A DNA stretch of 64,000 nt from positions 62,001 to 126,000 of the forward strand of contig NZ_JAGGPK010000003.1 of the NCBI RefSeq assembly GCF_018613855.1. The letters run 5' to 3'. Both the position numbers and the translations under genes were made by a program. Below are positions 54,471 to 62,984 of this stretch, in pieces. Position 1 is the first letter of the stretch, and each line of letters starts with the position of its first letter. The notes under the pieces were generated by a model. It ran no database searches. It was not told the origin of the DNA and worked only from the letters and a program-made list of their open reading frames with translations. Source of the stretch: Arthrobacter sp. ISL-30 (lineage in GTDB: Bacteria; Actinomycetota; Actinomycetes; Actinomycetales; Micrococcaceae).

Positions 54471-55796
54471 GTGACCCCGTCTTCCGCTGAGAAGGAACCC
54501 GCCGTCCAGGCTGAATTGTCCGCCGAAGAAAAGAAGAAGGCGGCTACGTCTGGCAAGCGCCCGGCCACAAGCGCAGCCAAGGCGGCAGGCGATACTGCCG
54601 CAGGCAGCGGCCCGGCACCCAAGCGCCGTGGGCCTAAGCCCGGCGCCAAAGCAGCCGCGGAGGCTGCTGGCAAGAGCAACGCCGACGACGACGTCGACGA
54701 GGCTGAAGTAGAAGAGGACGAAGACTTCGATGCTGCCGTCCCTGATGAAGCTGAGCTGACCGAGGACGTTGAAGAGCCGGAAGAGTCGGACACCAAGGCT
54801 GCCCCCGCGGCCACCGGCTCCGGATTCGTATACTCCGACGCCGACGATGATGACGCTCCCGTGCAGCAGGTTATGTCTGCCGGCGCCACGGCCGATCCCG
54901 TCAAGGACTACTTGAAGCAGATCGGTAAGGTCGCCCTGCTGAATGCCGAGCAGGAAGTGGACCTTGCGCTCCGGATTGAAGCAGGGCTGTTCGCCGAAGA
55001 GAAGATCGCCGCTGACGACGGTTCGATGGATCCGAAGCTCAAGCGTGAACTCGAATTCATCATTCACGACGGCAAGCGTGCCAAGAACCACCTGCTTGAG
55101 GCGAACCTCCGCCTGGTCGTGTCCCTCGCCAAGCGCTACACCGGCCGCGGCATGCTGTTCCTGGACCTCATCCAGGAAGGCAACCTGGGGCTCATCCGTG
55201 CAGTCGAGAAGTTCGACTACACCAAGGGCTTCAAGTTCTCGACCTACGCCACGTGGTGGATCCGCCAGGCCATTACCCGCGCCATGGCCGACCAGGCCCG
55301 TACGATCCGCATTCCGGTGCACATGGTGGAAGTCATCAACAAGCTCGCCCGGGTACAGCGCCAGATGCTGCAGGACCTTGGTCGCGAGCCCACCCCCGAG
55401 GAGCTGGCGCTCGAGCTGGACATGACCCCCGAGAAGGTCGTGGAAGTGCAGAAGTACGGCCGCGAGCCGATCTCGCTGCACACCCCGCTCGGTGAAGACG
55501 GTGACTCCGAGTTCGGTGACCTCATTGAGGACTCCGAAGCCGTTGTTCCTGCGGATGCCGTGAGCTTCACGCTCCTCCAGGAACAGCTCCACTCCGTCCT
55601 GGACACGCTGTCCGAACGCGAGGCTGGAGTTGTGGCCATGCGTTTTGGCCTGACCGACGGCCAGCCGAAGACTTTAGACGAAATCGGCAAGGTCTACGGT
55701 GTCACGCGCGAGCGTATCCGCCAGATCGAATCCAAGACCATGTCCAAGCTTCGCCACCCGTCCCGCTCGCAGGTTCTGCGGGACTACCTGGACTAG
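54471..55796 (+). CDS. sigA: Primary sigma factor of RNA polymerase (RpoD/SigA)
   Basis: The 441-residue group 1 sigma factor has a long acidic and Ala/Lys-rich N-terminus (about 1-130). Region 1.2 contains [21 protein letters not shown]. Region 2 contains [40 protein letters not shown] and [19 protein letters not shown]. Regions 3 and 4 follow, the latter with [16 protein letters not shown] and the helix-turn-helix [20 protein letters not shown]. The start is GTG with GAAAGG upstream. Two hairpins follow. Its neighbours (DUF4192, DUF7455, topoisomerase subunit B) repeat the actinobacterial order. Confidence 0.97.
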   Translation: MTPSSAEKEPAVQAELSAEEKKKAATSGKRPATSAAKAAGDTAAGSGPAPKRRGPKPGAKAAAEAAGKSNADDDVDEAEVEEDEDFDAAVPDEAELTEDVEEPEESDTKAAPAATGSGFVYSDADDDDAPVQQVMSAGATADPVKDYLKQIGKVALLNAEQEVDLALRIEAGLFAEEKIAADDGSMDPKLKRELEFIIHDGKRAKNHLLEANLRLVVSLAKRYTGRGMLFLDLIQEGNLGLIRAVEKFDYTKGFKFSTYATWWIRQAITRAMADQARTIRIPVHMVEVINKLARVQRQMLQDLGREPTPEELALELDMTPEKVVEVQKYGREPISLHTPLGEDGDSEFGDLIEDSEAVVPADAVSFTLLQEQLHSVLDTLSEREAGVVAMRFGLTDGQPKTLDEIGKVYGVTRERIRQIESKTMSKLRHPSRSQVLRDYLD

Positions 55797-55812
55797 CACT
55801 GGACCGGGTCCG

Positions 55813-55856
55813 TCCTGGACCAGCACGGGCGTCCTAGCGTCCGGACTGGTGCAGGA
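55813..55856 (+). repeat. Imperfect inverted repeat after sigA
   Basis: TCCTGGACCAG (55813-55823) and CTGGTGCAGGA (55846-55856) can pair with one mismatch. Together with the strong terminator downstream it forms a double-hairpin end for the sigA mRNA. Confidence 0.5.
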
Positions 55857-55863
55857 CGGCACG

Positions 55864-55905
55864 AAAGAGCGGGGCCCCTTCCTTCCGGAAGGGGCCCCGC
55901 TCTTT
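55864..55905. terminator. Strong terminator between sigA and the DUF7455 gene
   Basis: Arms 55864-55882 and 55887-55905 pair perfectly over 19 bases around a four-base TTCC loop. The right arm ends in CTCTTT on the plus strand and the left in CTTT on the minus strand, so it can serve both convergent genes. Confidence 0.9.
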
Positions 55906-55960
55906 AGGTCATGTTCAGTTTTGGGCACTGTTCAGTTGTTCTCTTCAGTCGACCTGAAGA

Positions 55961-56182
55961 CTAGTCGACGGGAACGGGCGCAGTCTCGCGCAGCCGGTCC
56001 GTCTCATCATGCCATGCCGACGTAAGCGGCTTGAGCGTTGCTTCAACTGCACGGGCGTGATGGGCGCAGAAGAGCAGTTCCCCACCGGAGGATTCCAGTA
56101 CAACGCGGACATATGCCTGTGCCCCGCAACGATCGCACCGGTCAATTGAGGTGAGTGTGCGGTCTGCCACTGCTGTTGTCAT
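55961..56182 (-). CDS. DUF7455-type small zinc-ribbon-like protein
   Basis: ATG 56182 with a perfect AAAGGAGG five bases upstream gives 73 residues; longer in-frame starts lack a ribosome site. The core is RCDRCGAQAYVRVV...LLFCAHHARAVEATLK. A CxxC pair and a later CxxH pair suggest a small zinc-binding fold. It is cytosolic, and its function is unknown. It is conserved next to sigA in Actinobacteria, convergent with it and divergent from the topoisomerase subunit gene. The upstream region is AT-rich (about 56208-56240). Confidence 0.83.
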   Translation of the reverse strand: MTTAVADRTLTSIDRCDRCGAQAYVRVVLESSGGELLFCAHHARAVEATLKPLTSAWHDETDRLRETAPVPVD

Positions 56183-56441
56183 GTCAGCCTCCTTTGTAGA
56201 TCTGTATGTCCATATAACCAGCATTGGTATCAAAACCATCGCAAGGATGGGGCAAGTTCGCTGTCCGCGTATCCGCAAGAATGGATCAAGATCTGCCGTG
56301 CGTGTCACGGAACCATAACGAGTGGCCTCGCCCACAGCTGTTGCAAAGTGTGGCAGGCAGGCTTCCGATGCCGTGCCGACTAGGCTAGGAAGAGCGCAAA
56401 CCAGCGCCAGCAGTCCCCGTCACTGAAGGAGTTCGCAACCC

Positions 56442-58550
56442 GTGGCACCCAGTTCTGAATACACCGCCCGGCACCTCTCTGTCCTGGAGGGTCTCGAGGC
56501 GGTCCGGAAACGCCCGGGTATGTACATCGGCTCCACGGACTCGCGCGGCCTCATGCACTGCCTCTGGGAGATCATCGACAACTCCGTGGATGAGGCGCTG
56601 GCCGGTTTCGGGCACGACATCAAGATCATCCTGCACGCCGACAATTCCGTGGAAATCCACGACGACGGCCGCGGCATCCCTGTCGACGTTGAACCGAAGA
56701 CGGGCCTTACCGGCGTCGAGGTTGTCTTCACCAAGCTGCATGCCGGCGGCAAATTCGGCGGAGGCTCCTACACTGCTTCCGGCGGCCTTCACGGCGTCGG
56801 TGCGTCAGTCGTCAACGCCCTTTCTGCGCGCCTTGACGTCCAGGTGGACCGCGGCGGCAAGACGTACCAGATGTCCTTCCGTCGCGGTGAGCCGGGACGC
56901 TTCAAGGATTCAGGATCGAAACCGTCTCCGACGGCCACCTTTGAACCGTTCATTGAAGATTCAGTACTGGACGTCGTCGGCAAGGCCAAGCGCGGAGTGA
57001 CGGGGACCCGGATCCGCTACTGGGCGGACCGGCAGATCTTCACCCCGGACGCCCGATTCTCCTATGACGAACTAGCCTCCCGCGCACGACAGACATCATT
57101 CCTGGTTCCCGGACTACGCATCACAGTCCGGGACGAACGAAAGCTGGCTGGTACTCCCGGCGAGCACGGACCGCATGAGGAAGTCTTCCACCACGACGGC
57201 GGGATCTCCGAGTTCGTGGAGTTCCTTGGCGCCGACCCCGCGGTTACCGACGTTTGGCGACTGCATGGATCCGGGAAGTTCAAGGAGACAGTGCCTGTCC
57301 TTGACGAGAACGGCCACAGCAAAATTGCCGACGTCGAGCGGGACTGCGAAGTGGACGTGGCCCTGCGCTGGGGCATCGGCTATGAGACGACCATGCGCAG
57401 CTTCGTCAACATCATCGCTACGCCGAAGGGCGGTACCCATCAGGCCGGGTTTGAGCAGGCCTTGGTGAAGACGTTCCGCAAGGCGGTCGAGACGAACGCC
57501 CGCAAGCTCAAGGCAGGCAACGACAAAATTGATAAGGATGACATCCTTGCGGGCCTCACGGCAGTCCTGACGGTTCGGCTCGCCGAGCCGCAGTTTGAGG
57601 GCCAGACCAAGGAAATCCTGGGCACCTCGGCCGTCCGTGCCATCGTGGCCCGGGTGGTGGAGAAGGAGATCACAGCCCGCCTGAACTCCTCCAACCGCAA
57701 TGACAAGGCACAATCGGCGCTGCTGCTGGAGAAGATCGTCAACGAGATGAAATCACGCATCTCGGCGAGGGTCCATAAGGAGACGCAGCGGCGCAAGAAT
57801 GCCCTGGAAACCTCATCCATGCCGTCCAAGCTGGCGGACTGCCGCACGGACGAGGTCGGCCGCTCCGAGTTGTTCATTGTTGAAGGGGACTCCGCGTTGG
57901 GGACGGCTAAGCTGGCCCGTTCGTCGGACTTCCAGGCGCTGCTGCCAATCCGGGGCAAGATCCTCAATGTCCAGAAGGCCTCGGTGGGCGACATGCTTTC
58001 CAACGCCGAATGCGCCGCCCTGATCCAGGTGGTGGGTGCGGGGTCGGGCCGCAGCTTCGCGGTGGACGCGGCTCGCTACGGCAAGGTGATCCTCATGACC
58101 GACGCCGACGTCGACGGTGCCCACATCCGTACCCTGCTCCTGACGCTGTTCTTCCGCTACATGCGCCCCATGGTGGAAGAGGGCCGCGTTTTCGCTGCCG
58201 TCCCGCCACTGCACCGGGTCGAAGTCATCAATCCGGGCCAGAAGGCCAACGAGATGATTTACACCTACTCCGAATCCGAACTGCATGTCCTGCTCGCGAA
58301 GCTGGCCCGGGAGGGCAGGCGGTACAAGGAGCCGATCCAACGCTATAAGGGACTTGGCGAGATGGACGCGCAGCAGTTGGCGGAGACAACCATGGACCCA
58401 CGGCATCGGACCCTTCGCCGCGTGACGATTGAGAGTGCCCAGCGCGCCGAAGAAATCTTCGATTTGCTTATGGGCTCCGATGTCGCACCCCGGAAGGACT
58501 TCATCATCGCCGGGGCCTCCACGCTGGACCGCGAACGCATCGACGCCTGA
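56442..58550 (+). CDS. parE: Type IIA topoisomerase subunit B (ParE/topoisomerase IV-like)
   Basis: The ATPase/toprim subunit of a type IIA topoisomerase that decatenates or relaxes DNA. The 702-residue protein has the GHKL ATPase motifs EIIDNSVDEALAGFG, HDDGRGIPV and GGLHGVGASVVNALS. The toprim domain has EGDSALGTAKLARS and DADVDGAHIRTLL (about residue 553). IQRYKGLGEMDAQQLAETTM ends the protein. In Actinobacteria a second gyrB-like gene is often found near sigA and called parE; gyrB itself usually lies beside the replication origin. The start is GTG with AAGGAG upstream. No subunit A gene is in the window. Confidence 0.85.
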   Translation: MAPSSEYTARHLSVLEGLEAVRKRPGMYIGSTDSRGLMHCLWEIIDNSVDEALAGFGHDIKIILHADNSVEIHDDGRGIPVDVEPKTGLTGVEVVFTKLHAGGKFGGGSYTASGGLHGVGASVVNALSARLDVQVDRGGKTYQMSFRRGEPGRFKDSGSKPSPTATFEPFIEDSVLDVVGKAKRGVTGTRIRYWADRQIFTPDARFSYDELASRARQTSFLVPGLRITVRDERKLAGTPGEHGPHEEVFHHDGGISEFVEFLGADPAVTDVWRLHGSGKFKETVPVLDENGHSKIADVERDCEVDVALRWGIGYETTMRSFVNIIATPKGGTHQAGFEQALVKTFRKAVETNARKLKAGNDKIDKDDILAGLTAVLTVRLAEPQFEGQTKEILGTSAVRAIVARVVEKEITARLNSSNRNDKAQSALLLEKIVNEMKSRISARVHKETQRRKNALETSSMPSKLADCRTDEVGRSELFIVEGDSALGTAKLARSSDFQALLPIRGKILNVQKASVGDMLSNAECAALIQVVGAGSGRSFAVDAARYGKVILMTDADVDGAHIRTLLLTLFFRYMRPMVEEGRVFAAVPPLHRVEVINPGQKANEMIYTYSESELHVLLAKLAREGRRYKEPIQRYKGLGEMDAQQLAETTMDPRHRTLRRVTIESAQRAEEIFDLLMGSDVAPRKDFIIAGASTLDRERIDA

Positions 58551-58581
58551 GTCCTAGCCCAGCAGTCCTGACCCGGGAATC

Positions 58582-59601
58582 CTAGCCCAAAAGCCCAGGC
58601 ACGATCAGCAGGGCGGTCGGAACCGCCAGCAGCAACCCGGAGAGGATAAGAACCAGGGCACGCAGGGGCCGGGGGAGCGGTGGCTTTGGCGACAGGAGTC
58701 GGCTGACGCGCGACGCCGTCGTTCGTGCCGAAGCTGCACCTGCAGCCCCTCCGAACGCCGCATTATCTTCGTCCGGCGCCGCCTGCAACGCACCCGCGAG
58801 CTCGCCCGCCTGTCCAGGGGCACGGGATTGTTCCGGCACGGCAGCAGCCGGGGAGCCGCTGGCCACGATGGCAATCGCCTTGATCAGGGTTCCCCTGCTT
58901 TCGCTGCGCAGGGCAACGTCGTCGGCCAGCATCTCGATGAGGGAGTTCACGGCAACCTGGGCAAGTCGCGTGGTGGGAAACCACGGCAGCGCCTGCCGCC
59001 AGGCAGCGAAGGCCCAGAGAAGGAGGTCGTGGCGCTGGGTGAGGTGGGCATTTTCGTGGATGAGCACGGCCCGCAGCTCATCCGGTTCGAGCGCCGCCAT
59101 CAGGCCGTCGGACAGCACTGTTACGGACCTGGCTCCGCCGGGGAGGCAATAGGCCACCGGGGAATCATGGTTGATGACAAGCGTTCCAGGACGTCCGGAG
59201 GAGGGGGAAGCCAGGAGCGACAGGAGCTCGCGGTGGCGCCGGCGCTGCCGTTCGATCTTGACGTAGGTCAGCAGCAGGGTAAAAACCAGGTGGGCCGTCA
59301 GGAGCGCCGCGGCCGAAAGGGCGAACAGGTGCCAGAAGCCCAGCGCAGTGGTGGGTGCGTTGTACAGAACCATGTCCGCCAGCCCGCGCAAGCCCGCAAT
59401 GAGGTTGTCCCCGAGGGGTTCAAGCCCGTAGACCAGCATGGCACCGATCATGGAAAGCCCACCTGCCAGGGCGATCGCCTGCCACAGCACCATGGCTGTA
59501 AAAGGGGCGCGTGCCGGCCATTCCGCCCTTGAGAGGAGGATGGGGACCGGCCACGCCAGCACCAATGCCAGGACCGCCAGCAGGTAAGAGGTCCAGAACA
59601 T
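58582..59601 (-). CDS. M56-family membrane metallopeptidase (BlaR-like sensor without a penicillin-binding domain)
   Basis: The 339-residue protein has about four transmembrane helices (about 3-20, 36-60, 90-115 and 315-335). A zinc protease motif, VLIHENAHLTQRHD (HExxH), lies on the cytosolic side. In BlaR1/MecR1 this domain, once triggered, causes cleavage of the repressor encoded next door. The ligand-binding extracellular domain of BlaR1 is absent; only short loops face outside. The start is six bases after the blaI stop, so the two form one operon. It is the likely sensor for the BlaI-type repressor of cydABD. Confidence 0.9.
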   Translation of the reverse strand: MFWTSYLLAVLALVLAWPVPILLSRAEWPARAPFTAMVLWQAIALAGGLSMIGAMLVYGLEPLGDNLIAGLRGLADMVLYNAPTTALGFWHLFALSAAALLTAHLVFTLLLTYVKIERQRRRHRELLSLLASPSSGRPGTLVINHDSPVAYCLPGGARSVTVLSDGLMAALEPDELRAVLIHENAHLTQRHDLLLWAFAAWRQALPWFPTTRLAQVAVNSLIEMLADDVALRSESRGTLIKAIAIVASGSPAAAVPEQSRAPGQAGELAGALQAAPDEDNAAFGGAAGAASARTTASRVSRLLSPKPPLPRPLRALVLILSGLLLAVPTALLIVPGLLG

Positions 59602-59607
59602 GGTGGC

Positions 59608-59994
59608 TTAGTTTTGGCCGAGCAGTTTGCGCAGTGTTGCGGCTTCGCTTTCGGTGACGGACCCAATGAAGCGTGCCAGGACGGCTTCCCGGTCGGGGGC
59701 GGATACCAGGACCTCGTGCATGAGTTCAGCGGTGTGGTCGGCGCGGCTGGAGACTGCCTGGTAACGGTGCGGTCGTGTTCCGCGCTCCCGTTCGACCAGG
59801 CCCTTCTTCTCCAAGCGCGACAAAACAGTCAAAACGGTCGTGACAGCGAGGTCCTTGCCTTGATGCCCGGGTTCGCCGTCTCCCGATGCGGAGTCCTGCG
59901 CCAGAAGGTCGCGGAGGGTGTTGGCTGTTGCGGCTTCCCGGCCCGCCCACAGCAGGTCCATAACCGCCCGTTCCAGTTCCCCAAGACTTGCCAT
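59608..59994 (-). CDS. blaI: BlaI/MecI/CopY-family transcriptional repressor
   Basis: The 128-residue protein has the winged-helix fold of BlaI. LGELERAVMDLLWAGREAATAN starts helix 1, and AVTTVLTVLSRLEKKGLVERE is the recognition-helix and wing region followed by RYQAVSS. The C-terminal dimerisation helices contain AELMHEVLVSAPDREAVL. It is partnered with the M56 protease behind it. Three copies of the dyad TTCTAC-N5-GTAGAA lie between its start and cydA; one overlaps a TAGAAT -10 of its own gene, fitting autorepression. BlaI-family operators are TACA/TGTA-type dyads, which these resemble. Confidence 0.93.
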   Translation of the reverse strand: MASLGELERAVMDLLWAGREAATANTLRDLLAQDSASGDGEPGHQGKDLAVTTVLTVLSRLEKKGLVERERGTRPHRYQAVSSRADHTAELMHEVLVSAPDREAVLARFIGSVTESEAATLRKLLGQN

Positions 59995-60090
59995 GTACTC
60001 GTCCCTACCTTCTTACTGCCATCGGCCGTTACGGCCGGGAATGCGATGATCCAACGTTCCACCATCAATCTACCGCTTTTAGCCGTTGCA

Positions 60091-60107
60091 TTCTACGTCA
60101 GGTAGAA
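60091..60107. promoter_or_regulatory. Putative BlaI operator, copy 1 (over the blaI promoter)
   Basis: TTCTAC, five bases, GTAGAA, exact. On the minus strand the site overlaps TAGAAT (60095-60090), a possible -10 for blaI, so binding would repress the blaI-M56 operon. Confidence 0.72.
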
Positions 60108-60180
60108 CATGTGTCGTGAACCACCCTTTCCCGCGCCCTGCCAGCACTGGAAGAGTGGGACTTGGCATTGCGGGAGATTG

Positions 60181-60197
60181 TTCTACGGTTTGTAGAA
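60181..60197. promoter_or_regulatory. Putative BlaI operator, copy 2 (cydA side)
   Basis: TTCTAC, five bases, GTAGAA, exact. TTGTAG (60190-60195), a possible -35 of cydA, lies inside it. Its centre is 25 bases from the centre of copy 3, so two dimers could bind side by side. Confidence 0.72.
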
Positions 60198-60205
60198 GAA
60201 AAGAT

Positions 60206-60222
60206 TTCTACGTATCGTAGAA
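60206..60222. promoter_or_regulatory. Putative BlaI operator, copy 3 (over the cydA -10)
   Basis: TTCTAC, five bases, GTAGAA, exact. TATCGT (60213-60218), a possible -10 of cydA 17 bases after TTGTAG, lies at its centre. It is 40 bases before the cydA ATG. Confidence 0.72.
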
Positions 60223-60261
60223 GTTGACGCCGCACCGCGGGCAGCCGGACAAAGGACAGCC

Positions 60262-61851
60262 ATGGACGCCTTGGAAATCGCACGTTGGCAATTCGGAATT
60301 ACCACCGTGTACCACTTCATGATGGTGCCCCTCACCATCGGCCTGGGCCTGGTGGTGGCCGTGATCCAGACGCTCTGGTACCGGACGGGCAAGGCCGAGT
60401 ACCTGCGGATGACCAAGTTCTGGGGAAAGCTCTTCCTCATCAACTTCATCATGGGCGTGGCTACCGGTATCGTCCAGGAATTCCAGTTCGGCATGGCCTG
60501 GAGCGAATACAGCCGCTTCGTTGGAGACGTCTTCGGTGCTCCGCTGGCCCTCGAAGCGCTCCTTGCGTTCTTCGTTGAGTCAACGTTCCTGGGACTGTGG
60601 ATCTTCGGCTGGAAGCAGCTCAAGGCCGGTATCCACCTTGCCTGCCTCTGGGTGGCCGTGATCGGCTCGGTATTCTCCGCCTACTTCATCATTGTTGCCA
60701 ACAGCTGGATGCAGCACCCGGTGGGCGTTGAGATGGTCAATGGCCGGCCTGTCATGACGGATGCCTGGGCGGTCTTTACGAACAACACTGCCCTCGTGGC
60801 CGTGCCGCACACCCTCTTCGGCGCCCTGGGTGTGGCCGGGGCCTTCCTGCTCGGCATTGCTTGGTACCACCTCTGGCGGCGGCGCCACGACGGCATCGAC
60901 ACCGTGACGGGAGCGGGCCGTTTGATTCCCGGCGAGGCTCCGGACGTTCCCGGCCGGGACCGGGGCGACTATACGGTCTGGATCCGTTCCCTGCGCATCG
61001 GCGCCGTGGTGGCCATGATTTCCTTCGCCGGTACGGCCCTCACAGGCGACCTTCAGGGGAAGCTCATGTTCGAGCAGCAGCCCATGAAGATGGCGGCGGC
61101 CGAGGCAGCCTGCCACGACGGCACCGGCTTCTCTGTCCTCAGCGTCGGAAACCTTGGCTCCACGAGCTGCGACGATATCGTCGCCGTGATCGAAGTCCCC
61201 GGCATCCTGTCCTTCCTCGCCAAGGGCGACTTCACCACTGAAGTCAAAGGCGTCAATAGCCTGCTTGGCGAGTACAAGGAAAAATACGGCACGAACCTGC
61301 CGGACAACCCGCTCTACGGTGAGCGCGCCGGGCAGGAAATCCAGTATGTGCCGGTCATGGAAGTCACATACTGGGGCTTCCGAATGATGATCGGCTTCGG
61401 CGGAATCGCCGCTTTCGCAGCACTGCTGGCCCTCTGGGTCACCCGTAAGGGCGCTGTTCCACAGTCGCCGTGGCTCATGCGCCTGGCCGTCTTCGGCATC
61501 CTGGCACCTTTCGGCGCCAATGCCGCCGGCTGGATCTTCACCGAAATGGGCCGACAGCCCTTCGTAGTTGCTCCCAACCCGGATCCCTCCGGAATCGACC
61601 AGGTCTTCATGTTCACCGCGGCCGCAGTATCACCCGGAGTATCGGCTGCCGAGCTGATGTCGTCCCTGGTGGTGCTCACGGCGATCTACGCCGTCCTGCT
61701 GGTGGTGGAAGTTCGCCTCCTGGTGAAGTACGTGCGCGGAGGCGTTGCTTCAGCAATGCCCGAGCTGGCCCACACTGCGAAGAAATCCGATACCGACGAC
61801 ACCCAGGGCCCGGGCAAGTCCGGCGATGACGTCCTGGCATTCGCCTACTAG
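60262..61851 (+). CDS. cydA: Cytochrome bd oxidase subunit I
   Basis: CydA carries the three hemes of the quinol oxidase that reduces oxygen to water at high affinity. The 529-residue protein has nine or more helices. Heme ligand His is in the first helix (VYHFMMVPLT), and Glu residues are in LALEALLAFFVEST. The second heme His is in AVPHTLFGALG, and GWIFTEMGRQPFVV is near the C-terminus. The quinol-binding Q loop (about 300-360) is short, as in the Gram-positive subfamily. ATG 60262 has AAAGGACA upstream. cydB follows after 20 bases. Confidence 0.97.
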   Translation: MDALEIARWQFGITTVYHFMMVPLTIGLGLVVAVIQTLWYRTGKAEYLRMTKFWGKLFLINFIMGVATGIVQEFQFGMAWSEYSRFVGDVFGAPLALEALLAFFVESTFLGLWIFGWKQLKAGIHLACLWVAVIGSVFSAYFIIVANSWMQHPVGVEMVNGRPVMTDAWAVFTNNTALVAVPHTLFGALGVAGAFLLGIAWYHLWRRRHDGIDTVTGAGRLIPGEAPDVPGRDRGDYTVWIRSLRIGAVVAMISFAGTALTGDLQGKLMFEQQPMKMAAAEAACHDGTGFSVLSVGNLGSTSCDDIVAVIEVPGILSFLAKGDFTTEVKGVNSLLGEYKEKYGTNLPDNPLYGERAGQEIQYVPVMEVTYWGFRMMIGFGGIAAFAALLALWVTRKGAVPQSPWLMRLAVFGILAPFGANAAGWIFTEMGRQPFVVAPNPDPSGIDQVFMFTAAAVSPGVSAAELMSSLVVLTAIYAVLLVVEVRLLVKYVRGGVASAMPELAHTAKKSDTDDTQGPGKSGDDVLAFAY

Positions 61852-61871
61852 GAAGAGCAAGGAAAATCCTC

Positions 61872-62981
61872 ATGGAACTGTTGCCCACCATATGGTTCGT
61901 GGCCATCGCAGTGCTTTGGACAGGCTACCTCTTCCTCGAAGGCTTCGATCTCGGCATCGGCATGCTGATGAAGCTCTTTGCCCGAAACGACACAGACCGG
62001 CGCGTCCTGCTGAACACCATCGGCCCCGTCTGGGACGGCAACGAAGTCTGGCTGCTTACCGCCGCAGGCGCCACCTTCGCCGCGTTCCCGCTCTGGTACG
62101 CGTCCCTTTTCTCCGCCCTCTACCTGCCGCTGCTGGTGGTGCTGGTCGCACTGATTTTCCGGGCCGTTGCCTTCGAGTACCGCGGGAAAGTGGACTCCGA
62201 GCGCTGGCGCACATCGTGGGACTGGGCCATCGCCATCGGTTCGTTCACAGCTGCCTTCGGGATCGGGGCCGCCCTCGCCCTCACGACTACCGGCCTTCCG
62301 CTGGACTCAAACGGTGACCGCACTGGAGGTGCATTCGCCTGGTTCAACGGCTACGCCGTCCTCGGCGGGCTGGCTGTTGTGGCCTTCGCCTTCGTACAAG
62401 CCCTGGCGTTTCTCGCGTTGAAGACCGACGGCGAAATCCGTCACCGGGCCCGGGCCTGGTTCCTCGTGGCCGCGCCGGTCGCGCTGCTGCCCCTGATTGC
62501 CTGGTCCGTCGCAGTACAGTTGCTCCACGGCGAGACCTGGACCTGGCTGCTGGTCGCTGTTGGAGCGGTTGCCGTCGTCCTCGCCCTGCGGTTCGGGCGG
62601 GCTGGTGCCGAGGGCAGGTCCTTCGCCTTCCTTGGCGTCTTCCTGGTGGCGATGACAGGCTCGATCTTTGGCGCTGCCTTCCCCGTGGTCATTCCTTCTA
62701 CCGTGGACCCTGCCTTCAACCTGACCATTTCGAATGCCTCCTCCTCCGACTACACACTTGGGTTGATGAGCATCGTTGCCGCAGTCGGCCTGCCCCTGGT
62801 GATTGCCTACCAGGCCTGGACCTACTGGGTCTTCCGCCGCAGGGTCAGTGCCTCGCACATTCCTCCCGTGCACAGCTTCCTTCCGGCCTTCGTTTCAAAG
62901 ACCCCCGCATCCAACGAGCCTGTATCCAACGAGCCTGTATCCAACGAGCCTGTATCCAACCAAACCGCACCCGGCAGCTAA
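61872..62981 (+). CDS. cydB: Cytochrome bd oxidase subunit II
   Basis: CydB is the structural partner of CydA. The 369-residue protein has eight to nine helices with FLEGFDLGIGMLMKLF and WDGNEVWLLTAAGATFAAFP, family signatures. The C-tail is unusual. After the last helix it carries about 35 residues, of which the last 25 contain SNEPV repeated 3.4 times, encoded by a 15-base tandem repeat. The tail is cytosolic and not needed in relatives. cydD begins three bases after the stop. Confidence 0.96.
   Translation: MELLPTIWFVAIAVLWTGYLFLEGFDLGIGMLMKLFARNDTDRRVLLNTIGPVWDGNEVWLLTAAGATFAAFPLWYASLFSALYLPLLVVLVALIFRAVAFEYRGKVDSERWRTSWDWAIAIGSFTAAFGIGAALALTTTGLPLDSNGDRTGGAFAWFNGYAVLGGLAVVAFAFVQALAFLALKTDGEIRHRARAWFLVAAPVALLPLIAWSVAVQLLHGETWTWLLVAVGAVAVVLALRFGRAGAEGRSFAFLGVFLVAMTGSIFGAAFPVVIPSTVDPAFNLTISNASSSDYTLGLMSIVAAVGLPLVIAYQAWTYWVFRRRVSASHIPPVHSFLPAFVSKTPASNEPVSNEPVSNEPVSNQTAPGS
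62910..62960 (+). repeat. 15-base tandem repeat in the 3' end of cydB
   Basis: TCCAACGAGCCTGTA occurs three times perfectly (62910-62924, 62925-62939, 62940-62954) followed by TCCAAC. It encodes SNEPV repeats in frame. Perfect identity suggests recent expansion and length variation between strains. Confidence 0.92.
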
Positions 62982-62984
62982 GCG

